DNA from: Shinella sp. PSBB067
GTDB taxonomy: Bacteria > Pseudomonadota > Alphaproteobacteria > Rhizobiales > Rhizobiaceae
Assembly: GCF_016839145.1 (NCBI RefSeq)
Contig: NZ_CP069302.1
Span: forward strand, 62,001-126,000
Length of the DNA stretch: 64,000 nt
Direction: 5' to 3'
Position numbers and translations under genes: made by a program. Below are positions 30,191 to 38,472 of the stretch, in pieces (the stretch's first letter is position 1; each line of letters opens with the position of its first letter). The notes under the pieces were generated by a model, which saw only the letters and a program-made list of their open reading frames with translations, was not told the origin of the DNA and made no database searches.

Positions 30191-30972
30191 GTCCTTCCGC
30201 GGCGCATGCCGAAGAGCAGGCCGGCAATGATGATGAGCGACGTCACCATGAACAGGAGCGTGCCGACGGCGGCGACGGTCGGATCGGCGTCGCGCGTGAT
30301 CGACGTGTAGATCTGCACCGGCAGGGTCTTGAGGTAGGGGCTGGTGATGAACAGCGCGACGATGATCTCGTCGAACGAGGTGATGAAGGCGAAGAGCGCG
30401 CCGGAAAGAAGGCCCGGCAGGATCAGCGGCAGCGTCACCGTGCGGAACACCGTCAGCCGGCCGGCGCCGAGGCTGGACGCCGCGGTCTCCAGCCGGCGGT
30501 CGAAGACTTCGAGGCTTGCCTGCACGGCGATCAGCACGAAGGGGATGGCGAGCATCGTATGGGCCAGCACGAAGCCGGCGACGGTGCCGACGAGGTGCGT
30601 ATCGAGATAGACGGCATAGATGCCGATCGCCAGCACCACGCCCGGCACGACCATGGGCGTGATGAGGAGGGCACGCAGCAGCCCGCCGGTGCGCGCGGCG
30701 GCGCGGGTGACGCTGAAGGCGGCGAGCGTGCCGACCACCGTCGCCACGACCGCGACGATGAGCGCGATGATCAGCGAGTTGGCGAAGCTCGTCGTCCAGT
30801 CCGGGTTGGTGAAGAAGTTCTCGTACCATTGCCAGGAAAAGCCGGTGGGCGGGAAGGCCAGCGACTTGTTGCCGTTGAACGACATCGGGATGACGACCAG
30901 CGTCGGGGCGAGCAGGAGAATGGCGACGAGCAGGCAGAAGAGGCCGAGAAGAACGCGGGGGAAGGAGGGCAT
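30187..30972 (-). CDS. ABC transporter permease (PotC-like)
   Basis: 261 residues with six predicted membrane segments. The cytoplasmic EAA loop is recognisable (ETAASSLGAGRLTVFRTVTLPLILPGL). It is the second inner-membrane subunit of the importer. It lies 3 bp from the partner permease and overlaps the ATPase by four bases, so expression is tightly coupled. Confidence 0.9.
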   Translation of the reverse strand: MPSFPRVLLGLFCLLVAILLLAPTLVVIPMSFNGNKSLAFPPTGFSWQWYENFFTNPDWTTSFANSLIIALIVAVVATVVGTLAAFSVTRAAARTGGLLRALLITPMVVPGVVLAIGIYAVYLDTHLVGTVAGFVLAHTMLAIPFVLIAVQASLEVFDRRLETAASSLGAGRLTVFRTVTLPLILPGLLSGALFAFITSFDEIIVALFITSPYLKTLPVQIYTSITRDADPTVAAVGTLLFMVTSLIIIAGLLFGMRRGRT

Positions 30973-30975
30973 CGC

Positions 30976-31884
30976 TCAGGCCTCCCTGCGCGTCGACGTA
31001 TGCTTCTGGCGCATCAGCGGGGCGGCGATGGCCAGCAGCAGGAAGGTCGCGACGAGGAGCACCACGCCCATGGCGCCGCCGCGTCCCCAGTTGAGCAGGC
31101 TCAGCACCTGGTTCTGCACCAGCGAGGACAAGAGGATGCTGCGCGGGCCGCCGAGCAGGGCCGGCGTGATGTAGAAGCCGAGCGACAGGATGAAGACGAT
31201 GATCGCGCCGGCATAGACCCCCGGCAGCGACAGCGGCACATAAATCTGCAGGAAGGCGCGCCACGGCTTTGCGCCGAGGCTGCGCGCGGCCTGCAGGAGG
31301 CGCGTGTCGATGCCCCGCATGACGGAATAGATCGGCAGGATCATGAACGGCAGCAGCACCTGCGTCATGCCGATGACGACGCCGGGCAGCGTTCGGATGA
31401 GCTTGACGGGCGGCAGGCCGATGCCGCGCAGGAAGGAATTGATGACGCCGGAATCCTGCAGCAGGATGACCCAGGCGAGCGTGCGCACGACGCCGCTCAG
31501 CCAGAACGGCACGAGCACGCACAGGATGAGCGCGAGCCGGACGTTCCTGCCGACGATGGTCATGGCATAGGCATAGGGATAGGCGCAGACGAGGGACACG
31601 AGCGTCACCCAGGCCGCGACCACGAAGGTCCGTTGCAGCACCGTCCTGTTCACCGCCGACTGGAAGAACCAGACGTAGTTGTCGAGGCCGGGCGCCGGAT
31701 CGGTGACGCTGCGCCACACGACGATCGCGAGCGGATAGGCGAGCACGGCCAGCAGCACCAGCACGGCGGGCGCCGCAAGCCACGCCGCGCCGCGGGGACG
31801 AAGGCGTGAAAGAAGGGCGGGCTGTTCGGATCCGGCGACGGGACCGGTCCGCAGGCCCTGGTCGGGCGTGGCGGTCAAGGGCAT
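30976..31884 (-). CDS. ABC transporter permease (PotB-like)
   Basis: 302 residues. A charged N-terminal stretch of about 30 residues precedes the first of six membrane segments (WLAAPAVLVLLAVLAYPLAIVVW). The EAA loop LLQAARSLGAKPWRAFLQIYVPLSLPGV is present. It is the first inner-membrane subunit of the importer with PotC- and PotA-like partners. Confidence 0.9.
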   Translation of the reverse strand: MPLTATPDQGLRTGPVAGSEQPALLSRLRPRGAAWLAAPAVLVLLAVLAYPLAIVVWRSVTDPAPGLDNYVWFFQSAVNRTVLQRTFVVAAWVTLVSLVCAYPYAYAMTIVGRNVRLALILCVLVPFWLSGVVRTLAWVILLQDSGVINSFLRGIGLPPVKLIRTLPGVVIGMTQVLLPFMILPIYSVMRGIDTRLLQAARSLGAKPWRAFLQIYVPLSLPGVYAGAIIVFILSLGFYITPALLGGPRSILLSSLVQNQVLSLLNWGRGGAMGVVLLVATFLLLAIAAPLMRQKHTSTRREA

Positions 31885-31939
31885 CTCCCGTGGTTCAGGG
31901 CAGGCCCGGCCGAAGCCGGGCCCGCGGGCGATCGAAGGC

Positions 31940-33010
31940 TCAGTTGCCGGAGAGGAGGGCGTTCCACTTCTCGGCGGCGAGGTCGAAGTTCTTCACCCAG
32001 AACGGAATGTTCTGCTGGTAGCCCTGGGCGATGCGCTCGGGCGTCGAGGTGAGGAAGGCTGCGGTGTTGTCGTCCACGTCCGGCTTGGCGTCCATGTTGA
32101 TGGGCGTATAGGAGGTCTTCTCGGTCAGGATCTCCTGCGAGCGCTTGCCGAGATAGGCGTTGAGCAGCGCATAGGCGGCATCGGTGTCCTTGACGCCGAC
32201 CGGAATGGTCATCTGGTCCATGACGACCAGCCAGTCCTGCCAGACGGGCGTGTACTGGGCGCCGTTCTTCACGGCGGTCATCGCGCGGCCGGTCCACATC
32301 ATGATCATGTCGGCCTCGCCGGATTCGGCGAGCTGCTGGGATTCGGCGCCCGTCTTCCAGTAGATCGTGTCGGGGCCGAGATCGCGCAGCTTCTGGATGC
32401 CCTTCTCGATGTCGTCCGGCGTCATCGCCTTCGGATCGCCGCCGGTCGCCCTGAACGCCTGCTCGATCAGGCCGCCCGTCGGGTCGCCGCTGCCGTCGAT
32501 GGCGCGGGTGCCGGGGAACTTCTCGGTGTCGAAGAAGTCCACCCAGTTCTTCGGCGGATTGTCCTTGTAGGTCTCGTTCTTGTACATGAGGACGACGCCG
32601 TAGTTCATCGCCGGAACGGAGCATTCGCCGACCTGGCCGGGCGGGATCTTCGAGACGTCGAGCCTGGACAGGTCGAGCTTCTGGAACAGCGTGCCGCAAT
32701 GGACGTAGGGCGGCAGGTCGGCGGTGTCGACCACATCCCAGGTGACATTGCCGGCATCGACCTGCGCCTTCAGCTTGGCGATTTCCGTCGGGCCGTCATT
32801 GAGCAGGGTCACGCCGGATTTTTCGACGAATTCCTGGAGCGCGGCCACCTGGCCGTCCTGGTAGATGCCGCCGTAGGAGACGAAGGTCAGCGTCTTGCCC
32901 TTGAGCGAGCCTTCCTTCACCTCGCCGGCGACCGGCTTTTCCTGTGCGAGCGCCGGCAACGCCAGGGCGCACGTCATCGTCAGGGCAAAAGCCCTCGCAA
33001 TTTTCATCAT
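31940..33010 (-). CDS. Periplasmic binding protein of the spermidine/putrescine/opine type
   Basis: 356 residues with a signal peptide ending near residue 23 (LPALAQ). Family features include LTFVSYGGIYQDGQ, FVEKSGVTLLNDGPTEIAKLKAQVDAGNVTWDVVD in part, and GEADMIMMWTGRAM. The pattern is that of PotD-like proteins used by alphaproteobacteria for polyamines, opines and similar amines. It is encoded first among the transporter genes, 45 bp after the regulator. Confidence 0.88.
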   Translation of the reverse strand: MMKIARAFALTMTCALALPALAQEKPVAGEVKEGSLKGKTLTFVSYGGIYQDGQVAALQEFVEKSGVTLLNDGPTEIAKLKAQVDAGNVTWDVVDTADLPPYVHCGTLFQKLDLSRLDVSKIPPGQVGECSVPAMNYGVVLMYKNETYKDNPPKNWVDFFDTEKFPGTRAIDGSGDPTGGLIEQAFRATGGDPKAMTPDDIEKGIQKLRDLGPDTIYWKTGAESQQLAESGEADMIMMWTGRAMTAVKNGAQYTPVWQDWLVVMDQMTIPVGVKDTDAAYALLNAYLGKRSQEILTEKTSYTPINMDAKPDVDDNTAAFLTSTPERIAQGYQQNIPFWVKNFDLAAEKWNALLSGN

Positions 33011-33055
33011 CGTTGATACTCCCAGTAGCGCTCGCCTCAGTTGTTCCTGCCGCAG

Positions 33056-33673
33056 CTACGAGCCCGGCCGTGGCAGGTATTGGTCGAGATCGGCCGCCAT
33101 GCTTGTCGGCGGTGCGATCATCCAGACGACTTCGGCCGGTTCCGTGCCGATGTTTTCGGTCTTGTGCGGAACCGAGCTTGGATATTCGATGCTGTCGCCG
33201 GCCGACAGCACATGGCGTTCGTCGCCAAGGGTGAGTTCCACCTTGCCCCGGATGACGAAGAAGAGCTCGTGCGAATCCCCGTGGCTGTAGGGCTTCTCGC
33301 CCGTCGAGCCGCCCGGGTCGAACTCGCCGATATAGACTTCCATGTCCCGGATCGGGCGCCGTGACAGGAGCATTTTCCGGTAGCCTTCGGCCGGCGGAAG
33401 GGCAGGGCGCTCCGCCTTGCGCATGACGCGGCCGACAGGCGGCGGGGTGTCCTCGAAAAGGTCCGTGAGGCTGATGCCGAGTGCCTCGGCGATGCGCATC
33501 AACGTGCTGATATTGACGCCGCTGAGACCGCGCTCAAGCTGGCTCAGGAAACTTGCCGTGGTGCCGGTGGCGTCGCCGAGCGCCCGAAGCGACATGCGGC
33601 GCGCGGTGCGGAAGGACTTCACCTTCTCCCCGACGGCCCCCTGTTTGCCTGACACGGCGACGAAATCATCCAT
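33056..33673 (-). CDS. XRE-cupin transcriptional regulator (PuuR-like)
   Basis: 205 residues from the ATG at 33673 (GGAG upstream). Residues about 15-70 form an XRE helix-turn-helix (VKSFRTARRMSLRALGDATGTTASFLSQLERG in part). Residues about 115-195 form a cupin sensor (PYSHGDSHELFFVIRGKVEL; VLSAGDSIEYPSSVPH). The domain order matches PuuR, the repressor of putrescine use. It is the first gene of the leftward operon, with a strong palindrome 10 bp upstream, so autorepression and control of the whole operon is likely. Confidence 0.9.
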   Translation of the reverse strand: MDDFVAVSGKQGAVGEKVKSFRTARRMSLRALGDATGTTASFLSQLERGLSGVNISTLMRIAEALGISLTDLFEDTPPPVGRVMRKAERPALPPAEGYRKMLLSRRPIRDMEVYIGEFDPGGSTGEKPYSHGDSHELFFVIRGKVELTLGDERHVLSAGDSIEYPSSVPHKTENIGTEPAEVVWMIAPPTSMAADLDQYLPRPGS

Positions 33674-33683
33674 GGCGCGCTCC

Positions 33684-33706
33684 TCACTTAACAACATATT
33701 AAGTGA
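33684..33706. promoter_or_regulatory. Operator candidate for the XRE-cupin regulator
   Basis: TCACTTAA-CAACATA-TTAAGTGA is a perfect 8-bp inverted repeat with a 7-bp spacer in an AT-poor neighbourhood. On the minus strand it covers a TTAATA-like -10 just before the regulator's ribosome-binding site, the expected place for autorepression. Confidence 0.7.
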
Positions 33707-33815
33707 CGGGCGGATTAGCAACACCGAAATTGGCGGCGATGCGTTTTTGTTTCCGCCGCAAAAGATCGAACCGCGCCCGGGAGACGGACGCGGTTCGGCG
33801 GGAGGCGCCTCGGGC

Positions 33816-34862
33816 TCAGTTGAGCCTGATGCCCTCGGCGGAGAAGAGATGAATCTTCTCGTGCTTCGGCGCGAGATGGACCGCCTGGTCGGGTCTGAGG
33901 TCCACCCGGCGGTGCAGCACGACGACCGCGGTCTGCGTGCCGACGCGTACCGAAAGATGGGTTTCCGCACCGGTCGGCTCGACCGTCAGCACCGTTGCCG
34001 GAATGCCCGTCTCGGCAAGGTCGAGGTCTTCCGGGCGGATGCCGTAGGTGCGTGCCTCGCCCCGGCCGGTGTCTGCCGGAAGGGGAAGCGAGACGCCGCC
34101 CTCGATGCGAAACCCGCCGTCGGCGGCCGCACCTTCGAACAGGTTCATCGACGGGGAGCCGATGAAGGTGGCGACGAAGGTGTTGTCCGGGCGGTCGTAG
34201 AGGTCGAGCGGCTTGCCGATCTGCTCGATCCGGCCGGCGCGCATGACGACGATCTTGTCGGCCATGGTCATCGCCTCGATCTGGTCGTGCGTGACGTAGA
34301 CGATGGTGGTGCCGAGTCGCTGGTGCAGTTCCTTGATCTCGCTGCGCATGGTCACGCGCAGCTTGGCGTCGAGGTTGGAAAGCGGCTCGTCGAAGAGGAA
34401 CACCTTCGGATGGCGCACGATCGCCCGGCCCATGGCGACGCGCTGGCGCTGGCCGCCGGAGAGTTGCTTGGGGAGGCGGTCGAGCAGCGGTTCGAGGGCG
34501 AGGATGCCCGCCGCCTCATCGACCAGCCTGCCGATGGTGGCCTTGTCGCGGCCCTGGAGCTTGAGGGCGAAGCCCATGTTCTCCCTGACCGTCATGTGCG
34601 GGTAGAGCGCGTAGCTCTGGAACACCATGGCGATGTCGCGCTCCTTCGGCGCCACCTCGTTGACGGTGCGCCCGTCGATGCGGATTTCGCCGCCGCTGAT
34701 GTCCTCCAGCCCCGCCAGCATGCGCAGGAGCGTGGACTTGCCGCAGCCGGACGGCCCGACGAGCGTCACGAACTCGCCGTCCTCTATGTCCACGGAAACG
34801 TCGTGGATGACGGACGCCGCGCCGTATTGCTTGCGTACCTGATCGATCGCCACTGATGCCAT
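33816..34862 (-). CDS. Carbohydrate ABC transporter ATPase (MalK/UgpC-like)
   Basis: 348 residues. Walker A GPSGCGKST, signature LSGGQRQRVAMGRAI, Walker B VFLFDEPLSNLD and switch VYVTHDQIEAM are all present, with a C-terminal TOBE regulatory region. It is the last gene of the fructoside operon, 12 bp after the GH32 gene. CUT1-type importers for oligosaccharides use this ATPase. Confidence 0.92.
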   Translation of the reverse strand: MASVAIDQVRKQYGAASVIHDVSVDIEDGEFVTLVGPSGCGKSTLLRMLAGLEDISGGEIRIDGRTVNEVAPKERDIAMVFQSYALYPHMTVRENMGFALKLQGRDKATIGRLVDEAAGILALEPLLDRLPKQLSGGQRQRVAMGRAIVRHPKVFLFDEPLSNLDAKLRVTMRSEIKELHQRLGTTIVYVTHDQIEAMTMADKIVVMRAGRIEQIGKPLDLYDRPDNTFVATFIGSPSMNLFEGAAADGGFRIEGGVSLPLPADTGRGEARTYGIRPEDLDLAETGIPATVLTVEPTGAETHLSVRVGTQTAVVVLHRRVDLRPDQAVHLAPKHEKIHLFSAEGIRLN

Positions 34863-34874
34863 GTCATGTCCTCC

Positions 34875-36590
34875 TCAAAGCTTGAGCTGCCAGATGCAGG
34901 CGGCAGCGACGGCTCCGGCCGGTGCCGTCAGTGTCGCCGAGCGCGCGCTGGAAAAGCCCGGGATGCGCTTGGTGCCGGTCCAGCGGCCGTTGTCTGCGAA
35001 AACCTCGATGGAGCCGGCGTCGAGGAAGATGCGCAGGCTGGACGGACGCGCGCCGGATGCGAGATAGCGCGGCGGCGTCTTGCCGGTGCCGGCGTCGAAG
35101 ACGATGGCCAGCCCGTCGCCATCGACCCGCACGCCGAGCCTGACGTCCGGATGGTCGAAGGCAAGGTCGAAGGCGGCGCCCGCCTGGCAAAGGTCGAGCA
35201 CGATCTCGACGGCGCCGTCGCCGAGCGCCACGGTCTTGCCGGCGGCGAGCGCCGCGCTGTCGATGAGCGTGTGGCGCAGGCTTTCGGCGGCCGTGGCGGG
35301 CGGCGTCAGCACGGTGTCGCCTTCCAGCAGCACCCGGCGCGGCAGGGTCATGGCCGTCGGGAAATCGTCCTTGCGGGTGAAGTCCGTCCAGTTGGCGAGC
35401 CAGGCGATGCCGACCGGCTCTCCGTCGTCGAGGAAGGCCTGGAAGGCATAGGCGTCGGAGCCGAAGTCCAGCTCCTGCTCGAAATCCGCCGTGAACGTGC
35501 GGCCGTCGAAGCGGCCGACGGTGACGGAGGTGAGGTTGCGGCGGCCGGTCGCCGGGTCGCGGCTCGTCAGCAGGCCGAAGATCAGCGCCCAGCGGGTTTG
35601 CGGATCGCCCGCCCTGCCGCCGACCGGCACCATGCACGGGCATTCCGCCGCCGTCATGCCGAAGCCGTCCTCGCGGTGGATGATGCCGATGAAGGTCCAG
35701 CCATCCGCACCGTCGGCGGCGGTGGTTTCGTAGAGCAGCACCACGCCGCCCGTCCTGTCGCGGCTGCCGAGCAGCATCTTCCAGAGGCCGTCCGGCCCCT
35801 TGAAGACGTAGGGGTCGCGGAAGTCGGTGGTGAGATCAAGGCCTTCGGGGCGCAGCGGAAGCACGATTTCCGAAGGACCGGCGGCGATGCCGTCGCGGCT
35901 GACGGCGGAAAGCTGGATCTGCTCCTCCGGCTGCCGGTCGCGGACGTGCTCGGTATAGAAGACGCGGATCTCCTCGCCTTCCGGTCCGGCAACGGGAATG
36001 GCCGAGCCGGAGAAGGCGCCGCCGCGGCCGTCGTCGCTTGTCGAAAGGTGATCGGCCGGAAAGAGGAACATCGGCAGATGCGTCCAGCGGATGAAGTCCT
36101 TCGAGACGGCGTGGCCCCAGTGCATCGTGTTCCAGCGCGGGCTGTGCGGATAATGCTGGTAGAAAAGATGGACGCGCCCGGCGAAACGGCCGAAGCCGTT
36201 CGGATCGTTCATCCAGCCGAAGGGCGGGCGGAAGTGATAGCTCGACGGCACGTCGGGCGCCGCGGTGCGGGGATCGCTGTGCAGGACGCGGATGCCCTCT
36301 TCGAGAACGCTTGCCGGATGGAAGGCATAGGCGACGGAGAGCGTCGTCGTGGCGTCGTCGTAGGAAAGGGTGGTATGGCCGCCGGCCGCGAGCGTGACGG
36401 CGAGGAACTCGAACTCCTCCGTCCGGCTGCTGGCGGGTTCGCCGATCTCGCTGCCGTCGACGGCGATCAGCAGCCTTGCGGGCTCGCCCGCCGCCCGGGC
36501 CTTCAGCCAGAGATGCAGCACGGTGCCTGCCGGAAGATCGGCCTGGATGGTTTCGGGCACGGGCGCCACGGATTTTGCCTGTAGTGTCAT
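34875..36590 (-). CDS. Glycoside hydrolase family 32 (fructosidase: invertase/levanase/inulinase type)
   Basis: 571 residues from the ATG at 36590 (AAAGG upstream), preferred to an in-frame TTG two codons earlier. The catalytic five-blade propeller starts near residue 117: the nucleophile Asp129 is in FGWMNDPNG, followed by FRDPYVF and the acid/base motif AECPCM. A beta-sandwich follows (LRIFLDAGSIEVFADNG). No signal peptide is seen, so it acts on imported substrate in the cytoplasm. About 115 residues precede the catalytic domain, longer than in sucrose-6-phosphate hydrolases. It lies between the permease and ATPase genes, which points to import and hydrolysis of sucrose or fructo-oligosaccharide. 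Confidence 0.92.
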   Translation of the reverse strand: MTLQAKSVAPVPETIQADLPAGTVLHLWLKARAAGEPARLLIAVDGSEIGEPASSRTEEFEFLAVTLAAGGHTTLSYDDATTTLSVAYAFHPASVLEEGIRVLHSDPRTAAPDVPSSYHFRPPFGWMNDPNGFGRFAGRVHLFYQHYPHSPRWNTMHWGHAVSKDFIRWTHLPMFLFPADHLSTSDDGRGGAFSGSAIPVAGPEGEEIRVFYTEHVRDRQPEEQIQLSAVSRDGIAAGPSEIVLPLRPEGLDLTTDFRDPYVFKGPDGLWKMLLGSRDRTGGVVLLYETTAADGADGWTFIGIIHREDGFGMTAAECPCMVPVGGRAGDPQTRWALIFGLLTSRDPATGRRNLTSVTVGRFDGRTFTADFEQELDFGSDAYAFQAFLDDGEPVGIAWLANWTDFTRKDDFPTAMTLPRRVLLEGDTVLTPPATAAESLRHTLIDSAALAAGKTVALGDGAVEIVLDLCQAGAAFDLAFDHPDVRLGVRVDGDGLAIVFDAGTGKTPPRYLASGARPSSLRIFLDAGSIEVFADNGRWTGTKRIPGFSSARSATLTAPAGAVAAACIWQLKL

Positions 36591-36592
36591 AG

Positions 36593-37486
36593 TCAACCTT
36601 TCACGGCGGAGCCGACGAACGAACTTACGAACCAGCGCTGGAAGGCGAGGTAGAGGATGAGGACGGGGATCATCATCAGGACGGAGGCCGCCATGGCGCG
36701 GTCCCAGTAGATGCTGTCCTGCCCGAAGAACGTGGCGATGGCGACGGCGATCGGCCTTGCATAGTCGGTCTGGGTGACGAGCGTCGGCCAGAGATACTGG
36801 TTCCAGCTCTCGATGCCCATGAGGATCGAGACCGTGGCGAGTGCCGGCAGGCTGAGCGGCATGTAGATCGACCGGTAGATGCGGAAGGCCGAGGCCCCGT
36901 CCATTTCCGCCGCCTCGTAGAGTTCCTTCGGCAGTTGCGCGAAGAACTGGTAGAAGAGGAAGACATAGAGCGGGCTTGCCGCCCAGGGCAGGATCTGCAC
37001 GGCGAAGGTATCGGTCAGCCCCGCCCGCGACATCATCACGACGAGCGGCATAATGATGCTTTCCTGCGGGATGACGTAGAGCGCGACGACGAGGGCGAGC
37101 AGGATCGCCTTGCCGCGCAGCGACCCCCAGGCCAGGACGAAGCCTGCCATGGAGTTGACGATGAGGCCCGAAACGACGGTGGCGACGAGGATCACCAGCG
37201 AGTTGAAGAGATAGCGCCCATAGGCGAGCTCCCCGGAGAAATTGGCGATCTCCCGGTAGTTGGAGAGCGTCGGCTCGCTCACCCAGAAGGCCCGGAAGCT
37301 GCCCATGTCGGCAAGGATGCGGAAGCGGTCGTCCTTGAGGCTGGCGATCAGCAGCATGAAGAGCGGCGAGATCATCACCAGTGCGATGACGAAGATGCAG
37401 GCGGTCTGCACGATGCGCAGGCCCGTCTTGCCGTTGCCCCTCGATTTTGCCAGCGGGGCGGCCTGGGTCAGTACGAGATCAGACAT
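36593..37486 (-). CDS. Carbohydrate ABC transporter permease (MalG-like)
   Basis: 297 residues with six membrane segments. The EAA loop is LYEAAEMDGASAFRIYRSIYMPLSLPAL, typical of CUT1 permeases. It overlaps the upstream permease by 8 bases and abuts the GH32 gene. It is the second channel subunit. Confidence 0.92.
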   Translation of the reverse strand: MSDLVLTQAAPLAKSRGNGKTGLRIVQTACIFVIALVMISPLFMLLIASLKDDRFRILADMGSFRAFWVSEPTLSNYREIANFSGELAYGRYLFNSLVILVATVVSGLIVNSMAGFVLAWGSLRGKAILLALVVALYVIPQESIIMPLVVMMSRAGLTDTFAVQILPWAASPLYVFLFYQFFAQLPKELYEAAEMDGASAFRIYRSIYMPLSLPALATVSILMGIESWNQYLWPTLVTQTDYARPIAVAIATFFGQDSIYWDRAMAASVLMMIPVLILYLAFQRWFVSSFVGSAVKG

Positions 37487-38405
37487 CGAAGCGCCTCAGG
37501 AGTTTACGCTGGAGCAGCGCGATCAGAAGAACGATGACGAAGAGGATGACGGAGACGGCTGAAGCGTAGCCGAGCTTCTGCTCCTCGAAGCCGGCGCGCA
37601 CCATGTAATGCACCACGGTTTCCGTGCTTTCCCGCGGGCCGCCCTGGGTGAGGATCGCGACCTGCGTATAGAGCTTGAAGGCCTGGATCGTCGTGATGAC
37701 CAGAACGAAGACATGGGTGGGGCGCAGGCCCGGCATGGTGACATGCCAGAAGCGGCGCAGCGCGCTCGCACCGTCGATGCGGGCCGCATCGTAGAGCTCT
37801 TCCGGAATGCCCTGGAGCCCGGCGAGGTAGATGATCATCTGGAAGCCGTAGGCCTGCCAGGCGGAAAGCAGCACGATGGAGAACATCGCCCAGTCCGGAT
37901 CGCCGAGCCAGTCGATCGGCTGGATCGTGCCGCCGGAGAGGAAGCCGACGATCTGGTTGAGCGGGCCGCTCGGATACTGGAACAGCGTGCCCCAGATCAC
38001 GCAGACCACCACCATGGAGGTGATCGCCGGCAGGAAGAACATGCCGCGCAGAAGGTTGCGCATGGGCAGCTTCTGATGCAGCAGCAACGCGGTCAGGAAG
38101 GCGAGGCCGCACTGGACGGGCAGCACCCAGATGGTGAACCGCGTGACGTTCCACAGCGATGTCCAGAACAGCGGATCGCTGAAGACGCGCTGGAAATTCA
38201 GCAGGCCGACGAAGCGCACCGGCGTCGGGCGCGGCACGAGGGGCTGGTTGGTCATCGCCGTCCAGAAGGACAGGAGGAACGGCGTGATCAGGAAGGTCGC
38301 CAGCAGAAGCACGGCGGGCGCGATCATCGCGACCTCCTGCCAGAAGCGCTGCCGGTCGCGCCGGCCGGCGCGCGGGCGCGGCATGGTCGTCTGTTGCAAG
38401 GTCAT
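37479..38405 (-). CDS. Carbohydrate ABC transporter permease (MalF-like)
   Basis: 308 residues. The ATG at 38405 is chosen for its strong GAGGAGGAG ribosome-binding site. Six membrane segments start at IAPAVLLLATFLITPFL. The EAA loop is LYDAARIDGASALRRFWHVTMPGLRPT. It is the first channel subunit of the fructoside importer. Confidence 0.92.
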   Translation of the reverse strand: MTLQQTTMPRPRAGRRDRQRFWQEVAMIAPAVLLLATFLITPFLLSFWTAMTNQPLVPRPTPVRFVGLLNFQRVFSDPLFWTSLWNVTRFTIWVLPVQCGLAFLTALLLHQKLPMRNLLRGMFFLPAITSMVVVCVIWGTLFQYPSGPLNQIVGFLSGGTIQPIDWLGDPDWAMFSIVLLSAWQAYGFQMIIYLAGLQGIPEELYDAARIDGASALRRFWHVTMPGLRPTHVFVLVITTIQAFKLYTQVAILTQGGPRESTETVVHYMVRAGFEEQKLGYASAVSVILFVIVLLIALLQRKLLRRFDV

Positions 38406-38472
38406 GGTCTCCTCCTCATCGGTCATCCTCCCGGGGCGGGGCCGGCCGCAGGGCCGGCCCCGCGCAAGCGCC

